64,000 bases of DNA from Euwallacea fornicatus (Eukaryota > Arthropoda > Insecta > Coleoptera > Curculionidae). The stretch spans positions 744,001-808,000 of the forward strand of contig NC_089576.1 in the NCBI RefSeq assembly GCF_040115645.1. The letters run 5' to 3'. Both the position numbers and the translations under genes were made by a program. Of this stretch, positions 24,702-35,801 are shown piece by piece. The notes under the pieces were generated by a model. It was not told where the DNA came from. It did not search any database and was given only the letters and a program-made list of their open reading frames with translations. The first letter of the stretch is position 1. Each line of letters starts with the position of its first letter.

Positions 24702-26589
24702 ATGTCACAATTCAAATATTGGAACGAAATAAACAGTGTTGTGAATTACAATGGCCCCATTACTAAAGGACCCCAACCGCGCTACGAGCGCAAGAAATCC
24801 AATGCCCTTGCAAGCTCCAACTCGCAATCGATCTCCAACAGCAGCAGCCTCAATTTATCTAAGCAGCGCTCCCTCTCCTCCTCCTGCCTAAGCATATCAA
24901 AGACTCCCATGAAGTCTAGTGACAATGACCCCCGCGGTAAGACACCCTTGAAAAAATCCAAGACTCCCACTCCACATAAAGGGACAAGGACACCTGGGGG
25001 TGATCGATTTATTCCTAGTAGAGTGGCAAGCAATTTGGATTTGGCACATTACAAGTTGTGTCAGGAGGACAATGAAACCAGTTGCAATTCTGCAAAAAAA
25101 GACTTGAAAAAAGTTATTAGTGATAATCTGCTTGTGAATCAAAGAGTGTTGGCCTATACAAATAAAGCTCCAACTGCACCAGATGGGTTTCAAAACCCTA
25201 TGAGGGTGCTGTATACTCAGGCCAGGACTCCAGCTTCAGCCAAAAGTACACGGTACATACCTCAAGCCCCTGATCGGATATTAGATGCTCCAAACATAGT
25301 AGATGATTTTTATTTGAATTTGTTGGATTGGGGATCAAACAATATTTTAGCTGCTGCGTTGGGATCACATGTGTATTTGTGGAATGCTGGTAAGTGTGCT
25401 AGCATTAATGTGTCAAAAAGGGACATCACTATTGGCGATTTTAATTGTATGAACACCATTTCAGTGATATATGTTTAGTGTAAAAGTTTCATCACTTCTT
25501 ATGGATGTATTACAATTTGGTCAACATATTCAATGCATGTTTTCTCTGGTCTCATTTAGCAACAGGCACTACTGAGTTACTGATGGAATTAGAAGGGAAT
25601 GATTATATTTGTTCTTTGGCCTGGATACAAGAGGGTGATTGTTTGGCTGTGGGTACCACTCAAGGTACTGTCGAATTGTGGGACTGTAGCAGATCTAAAA
25701 GACTGAGAATCATGGATGGACATTCTGCTCGAGTAGGCTCTCTTGCCTGGAATTCTTATGTAGTGACAAGCGGCTGTCGAAGCGGCAATATTCTTCATCA
25801 TGACGTCAGGCAAAGGCAACATGTTATAACCACCATTCCTGGTATGGGAATTTTACTTTTTGTTATAACTCAAGGTAAATGGTAAAATTTGTATTTAAGG
25901 CCATAATCAAGAGGTATGTGGTCTTACTTGGTCTCCTGATGGTAAGCTTCTAGCTAGCGGAGGTAATGATAACACAGTAAACATCTGGGCCAGTGTTAAT
26001 GGTGGGCATCACTCTGAAACAACGCCTCTACACAGTTTCTTGCAACACCAAGCGGCCATTAAGGCTCTTGCTTGGTGTCCTTGGCAGCCTCATATTTTGG
26101 CTAGCGGCGGTGGTACTGCAGACCGTCACATCCGCATTTGGAACTGCAATTCTGGCACGTGTGTACACGACATCGATGCGAAATCACAAGTCCGAATTCA
26201 CTCAGTATTTATAGTTAATGTGTTTTCTATATAATTCTTTTGTCAGGTTTGTTCATTGCTTTGGTCTTCACACTATAAAGAGCTGGTTTCTGGACACGGT
26301 TTCGCAAACAATGAAGTCATTATTTGGAAATACCCTGCTATGACCAAGGTAATATATCGGGCTATAGTTGATTAGTTTTATATAGGAGGTTTTATAGGTG
26401 GCGGAGTTGAAAGGGCATACTGCCAGGGTTCTTCATTTGACCATGTCACCTGATGGAACCACGATTTTGTCCGCTGGGGCGGATGAAACTCTGAGGCTGT
26501 GGAAATGCTTCGTTAAAGACCTGGTAAAGGAGAAAAAGGAAGGCACTGTCAGGGCAAAGCCTAGTGCTTTGAGGCAATGCATTCGATAA
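24702..26589 (+). CDS. fzy: Fizzy / Cdc20, APC/C activator, complete
   Basis: Five exons: 24702-25389, 25560-25841, 25900-26189, 26247-26348, 26398-26589 (517 aa; Drosophila Fizzy is about 526). The N-terminal region is Ser/Thr-Pro rich (several KTP sites, likely Cdk sites). It carries the C-box DRFIPSR at about 101-107, then LAYTNKAPTAP, matching the region after the Mad2-binding motif. Exons 1-5 encode the seven-bladed WD40 propeller that binds D-box and KEN degrons. The protein ends in the IR dipeptide tail (QCIR) that docks on APC3. Cdc20 activates the anaphase-promoting complex toward cyclin B and securin and is the target of the spindle checkpoint. The third intron uses a weak donor (CAA|GTCCGA). 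Cdh1/fizzy-related is less likely because of the Cdc20-type N-terminus. Confidence 0.95.
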
Positions 26590-26734
26590 TTTAGATTGGT
26601 TTGACTAGCGAGGGTTTCTATTCTCCTTTCTTTAAAATGTGCCTTGTTTAAGTATTGATATTTTAGTTTTAAAATATTTTGAGTGTGTGTATCTAATTAT
26701 TTTGTTTTGTGTTTGACTGTATTCTATTACTTTG

Positions 26735-26740
26735 AATAAA
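26735..26740 (+). promoter_or_regulatory. Candidate fizzy polyadenylation signal
   Basis: AATAAA 146 bp after the fizzy stop codon, within AT-rich 3' sequence. Confidence 0.6.
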
Positions 26741-29700
26741 TAGCTGCATATTTACATATTAAATGAATATTTTTTTAACACAAATCTTCGTTTTAAATAG
26801 CAACCCTTTATATTAGCAAATGCAGTGAAAGGCGATTAAACTTTAAGACGATGTAGCATGTTCCCATAGCTAAACAATCATATTTCGCAAATAAATGCAG
26901 TTTTGTGTATGATCTACGCATTGGATTATTTTGGCATATTTGCTGAAGATGGTTCTAAAACGCAGTTATAAGTGAAAACTATTATATCGTTCAAACAATA
27001 GCAAATATTCGTTTCTCGTTGTAACGAAGTTCTTTAAGCCAAGCTCAAAATGATAATTTAGCTGTTATTTATATATTGAAGATGAAAACTACTGTGGCTC
27101 GCACCCGGGTCAGTGGCGGAGGTCAGAAAAGAAGTTTTATGACGATGTTATAACACAAATGTGTAAGTAGGGGTGAAATTTCATCTTACTTTCAGTTAAA
27201 ATTGAGATAGACACTCATTGAATAATAATAATATCGACGAAATTTTGCTTTAGAATTTGGAAAATTTACTGATGTAGACGGTCGCCATTTGGAAAACTAT
27301 TTTGATTCATTTCTTGTGATTTTCAAGGTGCAGATAAGGCTTCTAGTTTGAGTAAATGTGTTAATAAATAATCGAATATGTACATAGCCTAGTATAAACG
27401 GATTATGTATGTGAATCACGCTATGTGTTGTGCATTAATATGTCTATGTTATAGAGAGGAAGGAACTACCAAAACAGCACCTTTTTTGTCCAAACAATGG
27501 TTTTTGAAATATCTTCGATTTTCAGAACTCAAAAACAATTTAGTAACATAGTTTACGGCATATTAAAAGTTTCCAAAAATGGTCAATTTTTCTTTCAGTC
27601 GATTGCATAACTCTTACCGTTACAACGATATTAAGAGTGCACTTAACACGGACACCCAATATGGAGCGGGTAATACTTAATTATTAGTCCTACTTACAGT
27701 GGGCGAAATTTCTTTGGAGACCTAGAGCTATCGTTTCTCTTCGTAAATTTATTATTTTCCAATATCCGCAAAACAAATTGAAAACCAATTTAAGTAATGA
27801 TTTTAATACATTCATGGTAATTTTTAAAACGATATATTATGACTACCTGCATCAGAAATTAAACACTGCAAAGTGAAACACATATTTTGTGAATCTTAAA
27901 ATATCTCAAAAGCGATTAGAGATCCAGACGAAATTGGAACGAATAATTTGACGTCGCTCCCCCTGTATAACAAGAATGTCCCCTTTAGTATTAAACAGAC
28001 GAAGCCATACTGTAATATTTGTGACGAGAATATGGGGCTGGAGTTTAGCCGAATAAGTGAAGAACACTTTGATTTTTATCAGATAATATAACAAATGCGG
28101 TGGGAAAAGTGGGCAAATGATCCCAATATCCGGTACTACTACGTATTGATAAAGGTACTTACGTGAAATGAGGTTAACTTGTACCCTAATTAATATGAAA
28201 ATTTCCAAGATTTTTTATGCTTCGCAATTGTTGCCACGTCACAATGCGCAGAAACTGGAAGTTCAAGGTCTTTTCAGTACGGTGGTTGCCGGTCTGCATT
28301 TTGTTTGGGTATACCCGGAAAGTAAACATTCTTGCCTACAGCCCTATAAGTATACGGGTATATGGCACTTTTACATTTGGTTGTGACCCCGTGTTAAGTG
28401 CGATTACTATGGTGGAATGTATATTCCCATTTGGTAGCACTTTTTTGAGAATATACCCCGTTAGCACGCAGCAATGTTGCAAGATTTCGCAGTTGGCATT
28501 ATAATTATAAAGTTTCAGTAGGCCTTGGTTTCCTGTCGACGTGGCGTGGTGCCAACGCGGCAACAATTTCAAAACTCCAAAAATTCATATTTTCTTTTGA
28601 ATTATTTATTGATATAAGGTTAAATCAGATAGAAATTCTGCTTGAAATGCACAGAAGTGAACCAGAAAACGGGAAAATCCTTGGAAACGAAAATAAGGGG
28701 ATTTACTTGTTTCTGGCCGATGCTTCGAGATTTGGCGGTGAAAGGTGAGAAACAATGGCTTCTAACGAAATTATTTGATAACGAATTTATTTGATCGCAA
28801 ATTTTAAACCATGAAAAATATTGATAATTCTCGAGGAATGAATCGAAAACGATAAAGTTTTAATCAATTTATAAACCAAGCGTGAATTCCTTATAAGATA
28901 ATCTAGAAAATCCCCCGTTTTAACCCATTCTGTATCTTTTATAACAAGTCCATACGTGTACAACGAATATGGCGTAGACTGCGTTATTAGATATAATATT
29001 TGAACTCGTCCCATTACGAGTATAGAAGAGGAGCATTTTAAATAATATTTTCTGAACGCCTTTATCGTTAGTTTTCAAATACTCAAGTTTTGGTGACGTC
29101 ACCCAATCATTGATTTTTATGTTCATGGCATGGTTTGACAATAAAGTAATTAAAAACTTAAAAAATAATTAAAATAATGACTTCGCCCGTGGTGTAAATT
29201 TCTACGTTAACTAACACTTTCTAAGGCTCGCACGCACCTAATCAATTTCATTTTAAGCTGTGAGTTCTTTATGATTGCGTGTAGTAATTTCAACCCAACG
29301 TTTTCAATTTAATTTAATTTTATAATTGTTCTTTGTTTTCTCAAATTTAATTTTAATTAAGAATTAAGCAATGTATAATATAATCTCGAAGCGAAAACAG
29401 TGCAAACATGGCTTGTCGCAAGTCAAGACGTACATAAGTCGTATTTTCGAGTGCAAGCGTCTTATGATTCGCCTTTAAGGGTTTTACGTCACCAACGCAT
29501 TGCGTCAAGGGTCAAGTGTCTTCACCGAAATTGATGATTTTGTAGCTCCCAGTCTACGTATTCAAATTTGTAATAATTGCGGTGTTCGTGGGAAAAACGC
29601 ACATAAGCCAGTTTTTTTTAGAACATAAATTGACCTTTCCTTGCTAAACATGCAGAACGATATGAATTTCCATTCTATATGAGTATCACAAACGGAAAAA

Positions 29701-30165
29701 TCTTATGTTTCAAAAATATGCATTTTTGATTTCAGGTTTAATAAATGTATTTTTTTAACACGTAATTAATTAATTAATTAGAAAAAAATATATAAAAAAA
29801 GTATCCAATGAAGTTCTTAAGCGATATTAAAAGTCTTATGTTGTTACTTACTTTCTTCCTCAATTATTCAACATTCTCGTACCCAAAATCACCGCTAAGG
29901 GCAATTTCAAGCTTGTAAATCAAAAACTGAATTTTATTTCCTATTTACAGAATTAAATAGTTATTTTATTTGCGATTATTTTTCTCCCAGTGTCAGGAAA
30001 AACAGTTTGAGAGCAACATCATAGTTTTCGAGAGTCGCGGTTCATTTAAATTCAATTTCCTGCGTTTGAAGTTCAATGAAGTTAAGTTTTATATATTTAG
30101 TCTAATGGGATTTCTGGAGAACCTTCGACGTCTGGTATATCCATATATTGAACATATACCATATA
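26741..30165. other. Intergenic, no gene recognised
   Basis: AT-rich sequence without a recognisable coding domain. A CCCCCTGTATA motif at about 27959-27969 resembles the end of a mariner-type MITE, but a partner terminus was not located. A (TTAA)n-like run lies at about 29763-29781. Confidence 0.4.
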
Positions 30166-31575
30166 CACATAGCTTCAAAAGTTTTGCATCGCCTGATTTT
30201 TCTGTTTTAAAGTAATTTGCAACAATAATCTTTTTGTTACCCAAATGTTTATGGTTTATTATTAACAACGATTTACCTTTTCTATCAACAAACAATTTTT
30301 TACATATTTTTTTCATAAATAACGAATTCGAGATTTATGTTGATGGTATGGACATTTTAGGGTTCGAAACGAAACCATCAATCGCCAAGTGATGTCACAA
30401 ATTGATTGTGCAAGAATAGTGACTTTAATACATTCGCAGGGCATTCGCAGGGCATTCGCAGAACGAGCGAATAGGCGTTGCTCCAAGCGACGTCTCCCGC
30501 GTATGAAATTGCTATCTAGCAGCTAACTCTGTGCGAGTTAGACCCAGAAGTGGCCGTAGGTGTGTCGCTGAGCAAAGACATATTCGTTAAATACACTTGA
30601 CAGTTCGGCGAAATCCTACTAAGGCAATATCAGAGCTTCGAAGGGACGTTAGACATGGTCTTGGAATTGTCATTTCTCGTTCAACACTGAAAAGGCGAAT
30701 TATTCAGTCTGTTTCACGATGTGGTTGACCCATAAGAATTCCTCTGCTCCAATATCAACGCAGGCTTCGTCGATTGCAATGGGATGAACAGCACACACTC
30801 TGACCCGAAGAACTTTGCAATTTTCTTCTTTTCTCTGAGGAGACAACAATTTGTCTGGTAAGTGATAACTAGGGAATTCGAGTTTGGAGAGAGCCAACAA
30901 GAGTAGCTCAACCTGCCCACACTCGCCTCGTGCCTCCTTGTGCCCGAGGAAGTATGCGGAAGCAACAACTTAGTGAACGTTCAAGGAACAACGACGGACG
31001 TTAGATTCATTAGGAACATTCTGAATCCATATGCCAGACTGTGGCGAGAAGCCATTGGTAACAGATTTGTCTTAATTGACGACCAAGGCCCCATCGTATT
31101 GTGGCAAGAAATGACCACCTTAAAGTGAGGGAATCGACCGTTTATATTGGCAAGCTTTATCACCTGAAGCGAACCCTATAAAACATGCTTGGGGTGCACT
31201 TCCAGAAGACATGGAAAATGTCAAAGAAATCCGCCCAAAAACATCCAGCAGTTCGTTGTTGTTGCTGCAGAAGAATGGCAGCGCATTCCTCAAGATCGTA
31301 TGGCTAACTACATCCGAAGCGTGCAGCGACGTTTTGGACCTTGTAATGATACCAGGGGTGGAAATATACCGTTATTACTAATTTCCTTTTTGGTTTAGAA
31401 ATTTTGAATAAAAATTTTCTTTTTTGTGTTTAACCGTTGTTTAAAATTTAATTACGGTACAAACTAATTCATTTTTAATAAAAAAATCATTAATTCATAA
31501 ATATTTATACAGTTTTTGTACTACGTAATAAAATACCGGCGAATCAAGGTGATGCAAAAGTTTTGTAGCTATGTG
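30166..31575 (+). mobile_element. Tc1-like element, inactivated
   Basis: Inverted termini: left CACATAGCTTCAAAAGTTTT (30166 on), right reverse complement CACATAGCTACAAAACTTTT (ending at 31575). TA lies just left of the element and one base beyond its right end. The interior encodes, in several broken plus-strand frames, a Tc1-type transposase: a helix-turn-helix region near 30560-30700, a SEETTICL-like DDE strand near 30830, LNPYARLWREAIGNRFVLID near 31020-31070, and a C-terminal piece (PQDRMANYIRSVQRRF, about 31288-31340). Multiple frameshifts and stops show it is dead. Confidence 0.8.
30940..31378 (+). pseudogene. Tc1-like transposase remnant
   Basis: Two separate open pieces (30940-31128 and 31189-31398) in different frames correspond to the catalytic and C-terminal parts of a Tc1 family transposase. 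The second catalytic Asp is kept (LIDDQGP), but the following segment expected to read SPDLNPIEH is destroyed. Confidence 0.7.
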
Positions 31576-33091
31576 ATATTTTTCTGTTCACGTATCTTTA
31601 GCGGGATTCAACTGGTGAGCAGTGAGCTTGCAAAAAACATTTTTTGAATATTTAGAAGCCATTGTATCACTATCGTTCAACCTACATATGCAGTATCTAG
31701 TATTTTTGCAAAAGGCAGACTGTAAAGTTTTTTTGTGTATTTTTGGACCAATACCGTTTGATAGGTGATAAACTCGAGGTAACCGGCCGTTTTTCTCGTT
31801 CAAATATTCGTGAGATACGTCACTAAAGTAGCTAATCTTTAGTGACTTAACGTGGACGTGTGGCTAACACTTGCTGACTGAAAAGGTGCGTCGTGTAACT
31901 GACATTTAGTGATCGAAAGTTCGTGCAGCTGTCATTTAACGTCGTACACCGTAATGGGTATCGCCAAAAACCTTTTTTCCCATTTTATGGTAAATGTCAA
32001 AGTGATAGTGCTCAAGACGTTAACACTCGGAGGTGCGTTTCTCCCGCGACGCTCATTAACATGAGGCCTCCACCCGTGCTCTCTCATCTTTAATCGCCAC
32101 CCTCAACCGCGACCTAATGTGGGGAAGTGCGATAGGATGTAAAGTTTAAGGCCTTGCAGGGAGGGAGCTCCTCTGAGTGAAGAGGTAGCGCCGCTGATGG
32201 TCCCACACACAGGACGGGACGACGGAAGTAGAAGATTGGGGTAAGACGTGGCTCAATTTTGGACGGGGTAGTCTTAATTGATGTTTTTCGTTGTTTGCAG
32301 GTAAGTTTTCGCAAGTCAACGAGAACGGCGTGATTGGGAAAACGCCGTTAGATGTCGCCTCACTCACGATCGGACGGTGAGAGTACAACATTGAGCAAAG
32401 GTGCGGTCGTAACGTGAATCAAAAGGGAATTGTGTGATCGTCGTTTTTGGGCTGTGTGGTAAATTTTGGCAGGGCCAACATGAGAACGACGTAATTGGAC
32501 GTTCGGAAGACGTGCAGTTCCGGTTATTTTCACACACTACAGAATGAAAACGAGCGACTCTTGTATAACGCAAGTCTAGCTTAATCTCCCCAGTTTTTGC
32601 GCTTCAGAACCCAATACTCGCTCCTGCCGTGGTTTTTGGAATCCCCCATGTTTATTAGAAAATTCTACGTTTCATATCTAATTATGATTGTAGGACACGC
32701 CCTGAAATTGATAAGATAAATTTAAATTGGTACAAAAATTTGTGATGTTAGTGCTCTAGAAAGTGCGATTAATGTGCTTAAAGTCACAAGGAGTCTGTGC
32801 AGGTAGGTTTCCGAATTTTTTCCTGTTCTTGTGTTATTTGGAACTTTCACTTATTCGCACCTTAAGTGCGCTCACCGTAAGGAAATTTTACAGTAAAAAC
32901 GGATTGTGTACTTGCAAAATTAGTTCTGATTTTGTCTTCAGAAAGACTCCTCAAGGAACATGGTCGTTCTTCGATAGTTGAGTCGTTTTACGAGATGTTC
33001 TGTGCAATCAGAAAGGCCACATAGATGGATAGTACATAGAAAACTGTTATAATTCCTAATAATAAACTACGCACATAATCTTAACAACACA
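31576..33091. other. Intergenic / upstream of the EMI-EGF receptor
   Basis: Contains the diverged repeat shared with 7838-7925 (at 31951-32060) and a GC-richer block at 32090-32560. A GCAG|GTAAGT donor-like site near 32300 and GCAG|GTAGGT near 32802 could mark 5' UTR exons of the next gene, but this is not demonstrated. Confidence 0.35.
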
Positions 33092-35770
33092 ATGGAAATC
33101 ACGCTGTCTGCTTCATTCGCACTACTCGTATTAAATTTAATTATATCATTAGCTAAATTTGAGGGCGATAACGTCTGTCTCAAGAGAGTAAGGTAAGTGT
33201 AGATGCTAATATTACTTATATTAAACATAAATAAATAAATAAACCTACATTCAGTTATCCTGAGGAACAAGTAATCGTAGACGACCCCCTGTATGACGAT
33301 TGGCTTTGTCCAGAAAATTCTCCCATCTGTGATGAGCTCAAAGTAAAACAGCAAAAAGTGAAAAAGGTTCAACATATCATTAAATGGAAGGAAATTGAGG
33401 TATGCTGCGATGGATACAGTAAAAATTTGGCGGAAAATCTTTGCGTACCTGAGTGTAGCAATGACTGTTTCAATGGTCATTGTGTCGCTCCCAATAAGTG
33501 CCAATGCAATCAGGGTTTTGGAGGAGATAACTGCAACGTCAGTAAGTGGTCGAGGACTATGAGAATCTTGTGTGCGGTTCAACAGTGCATACTTAGCTTG
33601 CCCCCACGGACGCTATGGTGAGAACTGCAGTAGTACCTGCAACTGCCCCATTCAAGCTCGCTGCGACCCATCCAATGGCGAGTGTCATTGCAATCCAGGT
33701 TTCACTGGCTACCATTGCGAGGATCGATGTGTGTCGGGTACCTACGGCAATAATTGCACCAAAGAATGCAAATGCGAAAATGGGTATTGTCACCACGTGA
33801 CTGGTAACTGCCAGTGCCATCCGGGCTACAAAGGATATTCGTAAGTTACCAGTCCGATTCTCTTGACGATTATTAGAACGGGCAGAAGAGGTAATGAAAG
33901 TGTTCCTCAGTAGAATCAAAATGTTGTGCTGCACTACTGTCGAGTGGGTTTACTTAGCATACTTTAGTTGGTTTTTCCTCCGACATTTGAATTCTCCAAA
34001 CATTTGATTGTAAAATCTGCGATTTGGAATGGAAAATTCCAAATTAACCCCTCGAGACCCCTTATACAATATTGTGCGCACTTACTTCTAATGTATTTTT
34101 CAAGGACTAGGCATAATCAATAAACTACGTTTTTTGTTCGCCTTCTTGTTAAGTTGAGTTGGTTTGTTCAGGATGAAGTCAACTCGATTCAATATGGACT
34201 GACCCCGGGTGCGAAAGAGCGATCAGTCTGCCTGTTTTTTTAGCATTTCAATTTTTTCCCTCGACAAACAAATGTGCTTGCAGATGCGATAAACTTTGTC
34301 CAAAGGGACACTATGGAGAATACTGCGAGTTGAAATGCAAATGTCAGAACAGCAACGAAACTTGCAACCACGTAACTGGCACTTGCTTGTGTAACGACGG
34401 TTGGACCAAGCCGGATTGCTCCCAAAAGTGTCCGGAAGGCTTTTGGGGAAGGAACTGTAGCCAAAGTTGCCGTTGCTCCACTGGGTCTTGCAATCACAGT
34501 GATGGTACTTGCATTTGTAGCCCTGGATGGACCGGAATCGGTTGTTCGGAGAGTACGTTTGCTTAGCAAATTCATGAATGAAACGGCACTTAATTTAGCT
34601 GCTTCTAGAATGTAAGGACCGTACCGGGCTTGGACTGTGCGATCCCGGGGATAACTGCAACACAGCTAACGTATTCCCATTTGCGATAACCATCGGTTGT
34701 GCTGGTCTGGTTGTGATTAGTATTATTGCAATCGGATGTCACTGCGTGAGGAAAAATGGTTGGATTGAGGATGGAAGCGGTGCATGCGTCCTAGGTATTT
34801 ACAAGATAAAGCAGAATGTGGGCATCGAAGGTGCTTGAACTTTGTGAACATTTCGCTGAACAGTGAACAATTCACACAACCCGACGGCAAATGAAATGCC
34901 AGCTTGTACGAGGCTACAAACACGCCTTTGCGAACGGATTCCTAAATTATCTCTGTTCGGGAAACAGTTTCTGAGATTCCCGCCATTTTTCGATTTTTTC
35001 CGTCTCTAAAGAACAGTCGACGGCGGCAAAAAAGTCATCGTCGCTTTGATTTCGCAGAAGATACGGGGTGTTTTCAAAAAGTTCTACAATTCAGAACTGT
35101 TACGTGACTTATTTATCCTAATGTGAAGACAGTGAAAAATGCGTTCTCACCGAGTTGTTCCGACGAAACTCTGTGGTATGTTCATTTTTTCGGCATTAAA
35201 TAGCTTCAACACTATATGCTGAAATATCTTCTAAAGCAAACAGTAAATTGAAATTTTACTACTTTTCATAAACGTTCCCTCCAAACCTTTGAGAACTGTT
35301 TTGTAAATTCTTAGATGATCAAAGGAGGAGTCAATAATAGCCTCGTACAAATGCGACACAACTACTGATTTGAAGTGATCGTAATGTGATTGATATATAT
35401 ATACAGTGTGACCCACTTAAGAGCGGGACGCCTCTGTAAAATTTTTATATGCGGTCCGATTTTGATCTTATATAATAACTTTTTTATTAATCAATATTTT
35501 TCAACGAGATTTGAGATACAACCATTTTGAAATATTCTAAAGATATTATTATAGTTAAATTTAAAATAGAAAAATCCCTAATGTCTTTTCTTGAATTTTC
35601 GGCATGAAAAAGGAGCAAAGCGGTTCTTGGATTTTAAGTGAGCACGACAAGAACTTCTCACAAACTAGAGTTTTTGATGCTTTACGACATATAAAAAAAA
35701 ATAATAAAAATCGGACCGCAAATAAAAATTTTACAGGGGCGTCCCGCCCTTATGTGGGTCACACTGTATA

Positions 35771-35801
<31 letters not shown>

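Noticed and set aside
30431..30463. Three 11-bp direct repeats (CATTCGCAGGG)
   Set aside because: Considered as a CRISPR or satellite seed, but there are only three units, no spacers, and it lies within the dead Tc1-like element.
33067..33582. 171-codon minus-strand open frame across the EMI/EGF receptor exons
   Set aside because: It lies antisense to a well-supported spliced gene with conserved cysteines and has no domain of its own.
33585..33596. Alternative acceptor (AACAG) for exon 3 of the EMI/EGF gene
   Set aside because: It brings a TAG stop in frame at once; the acceptor CTTAG at 33596 restores the EGF repeat.
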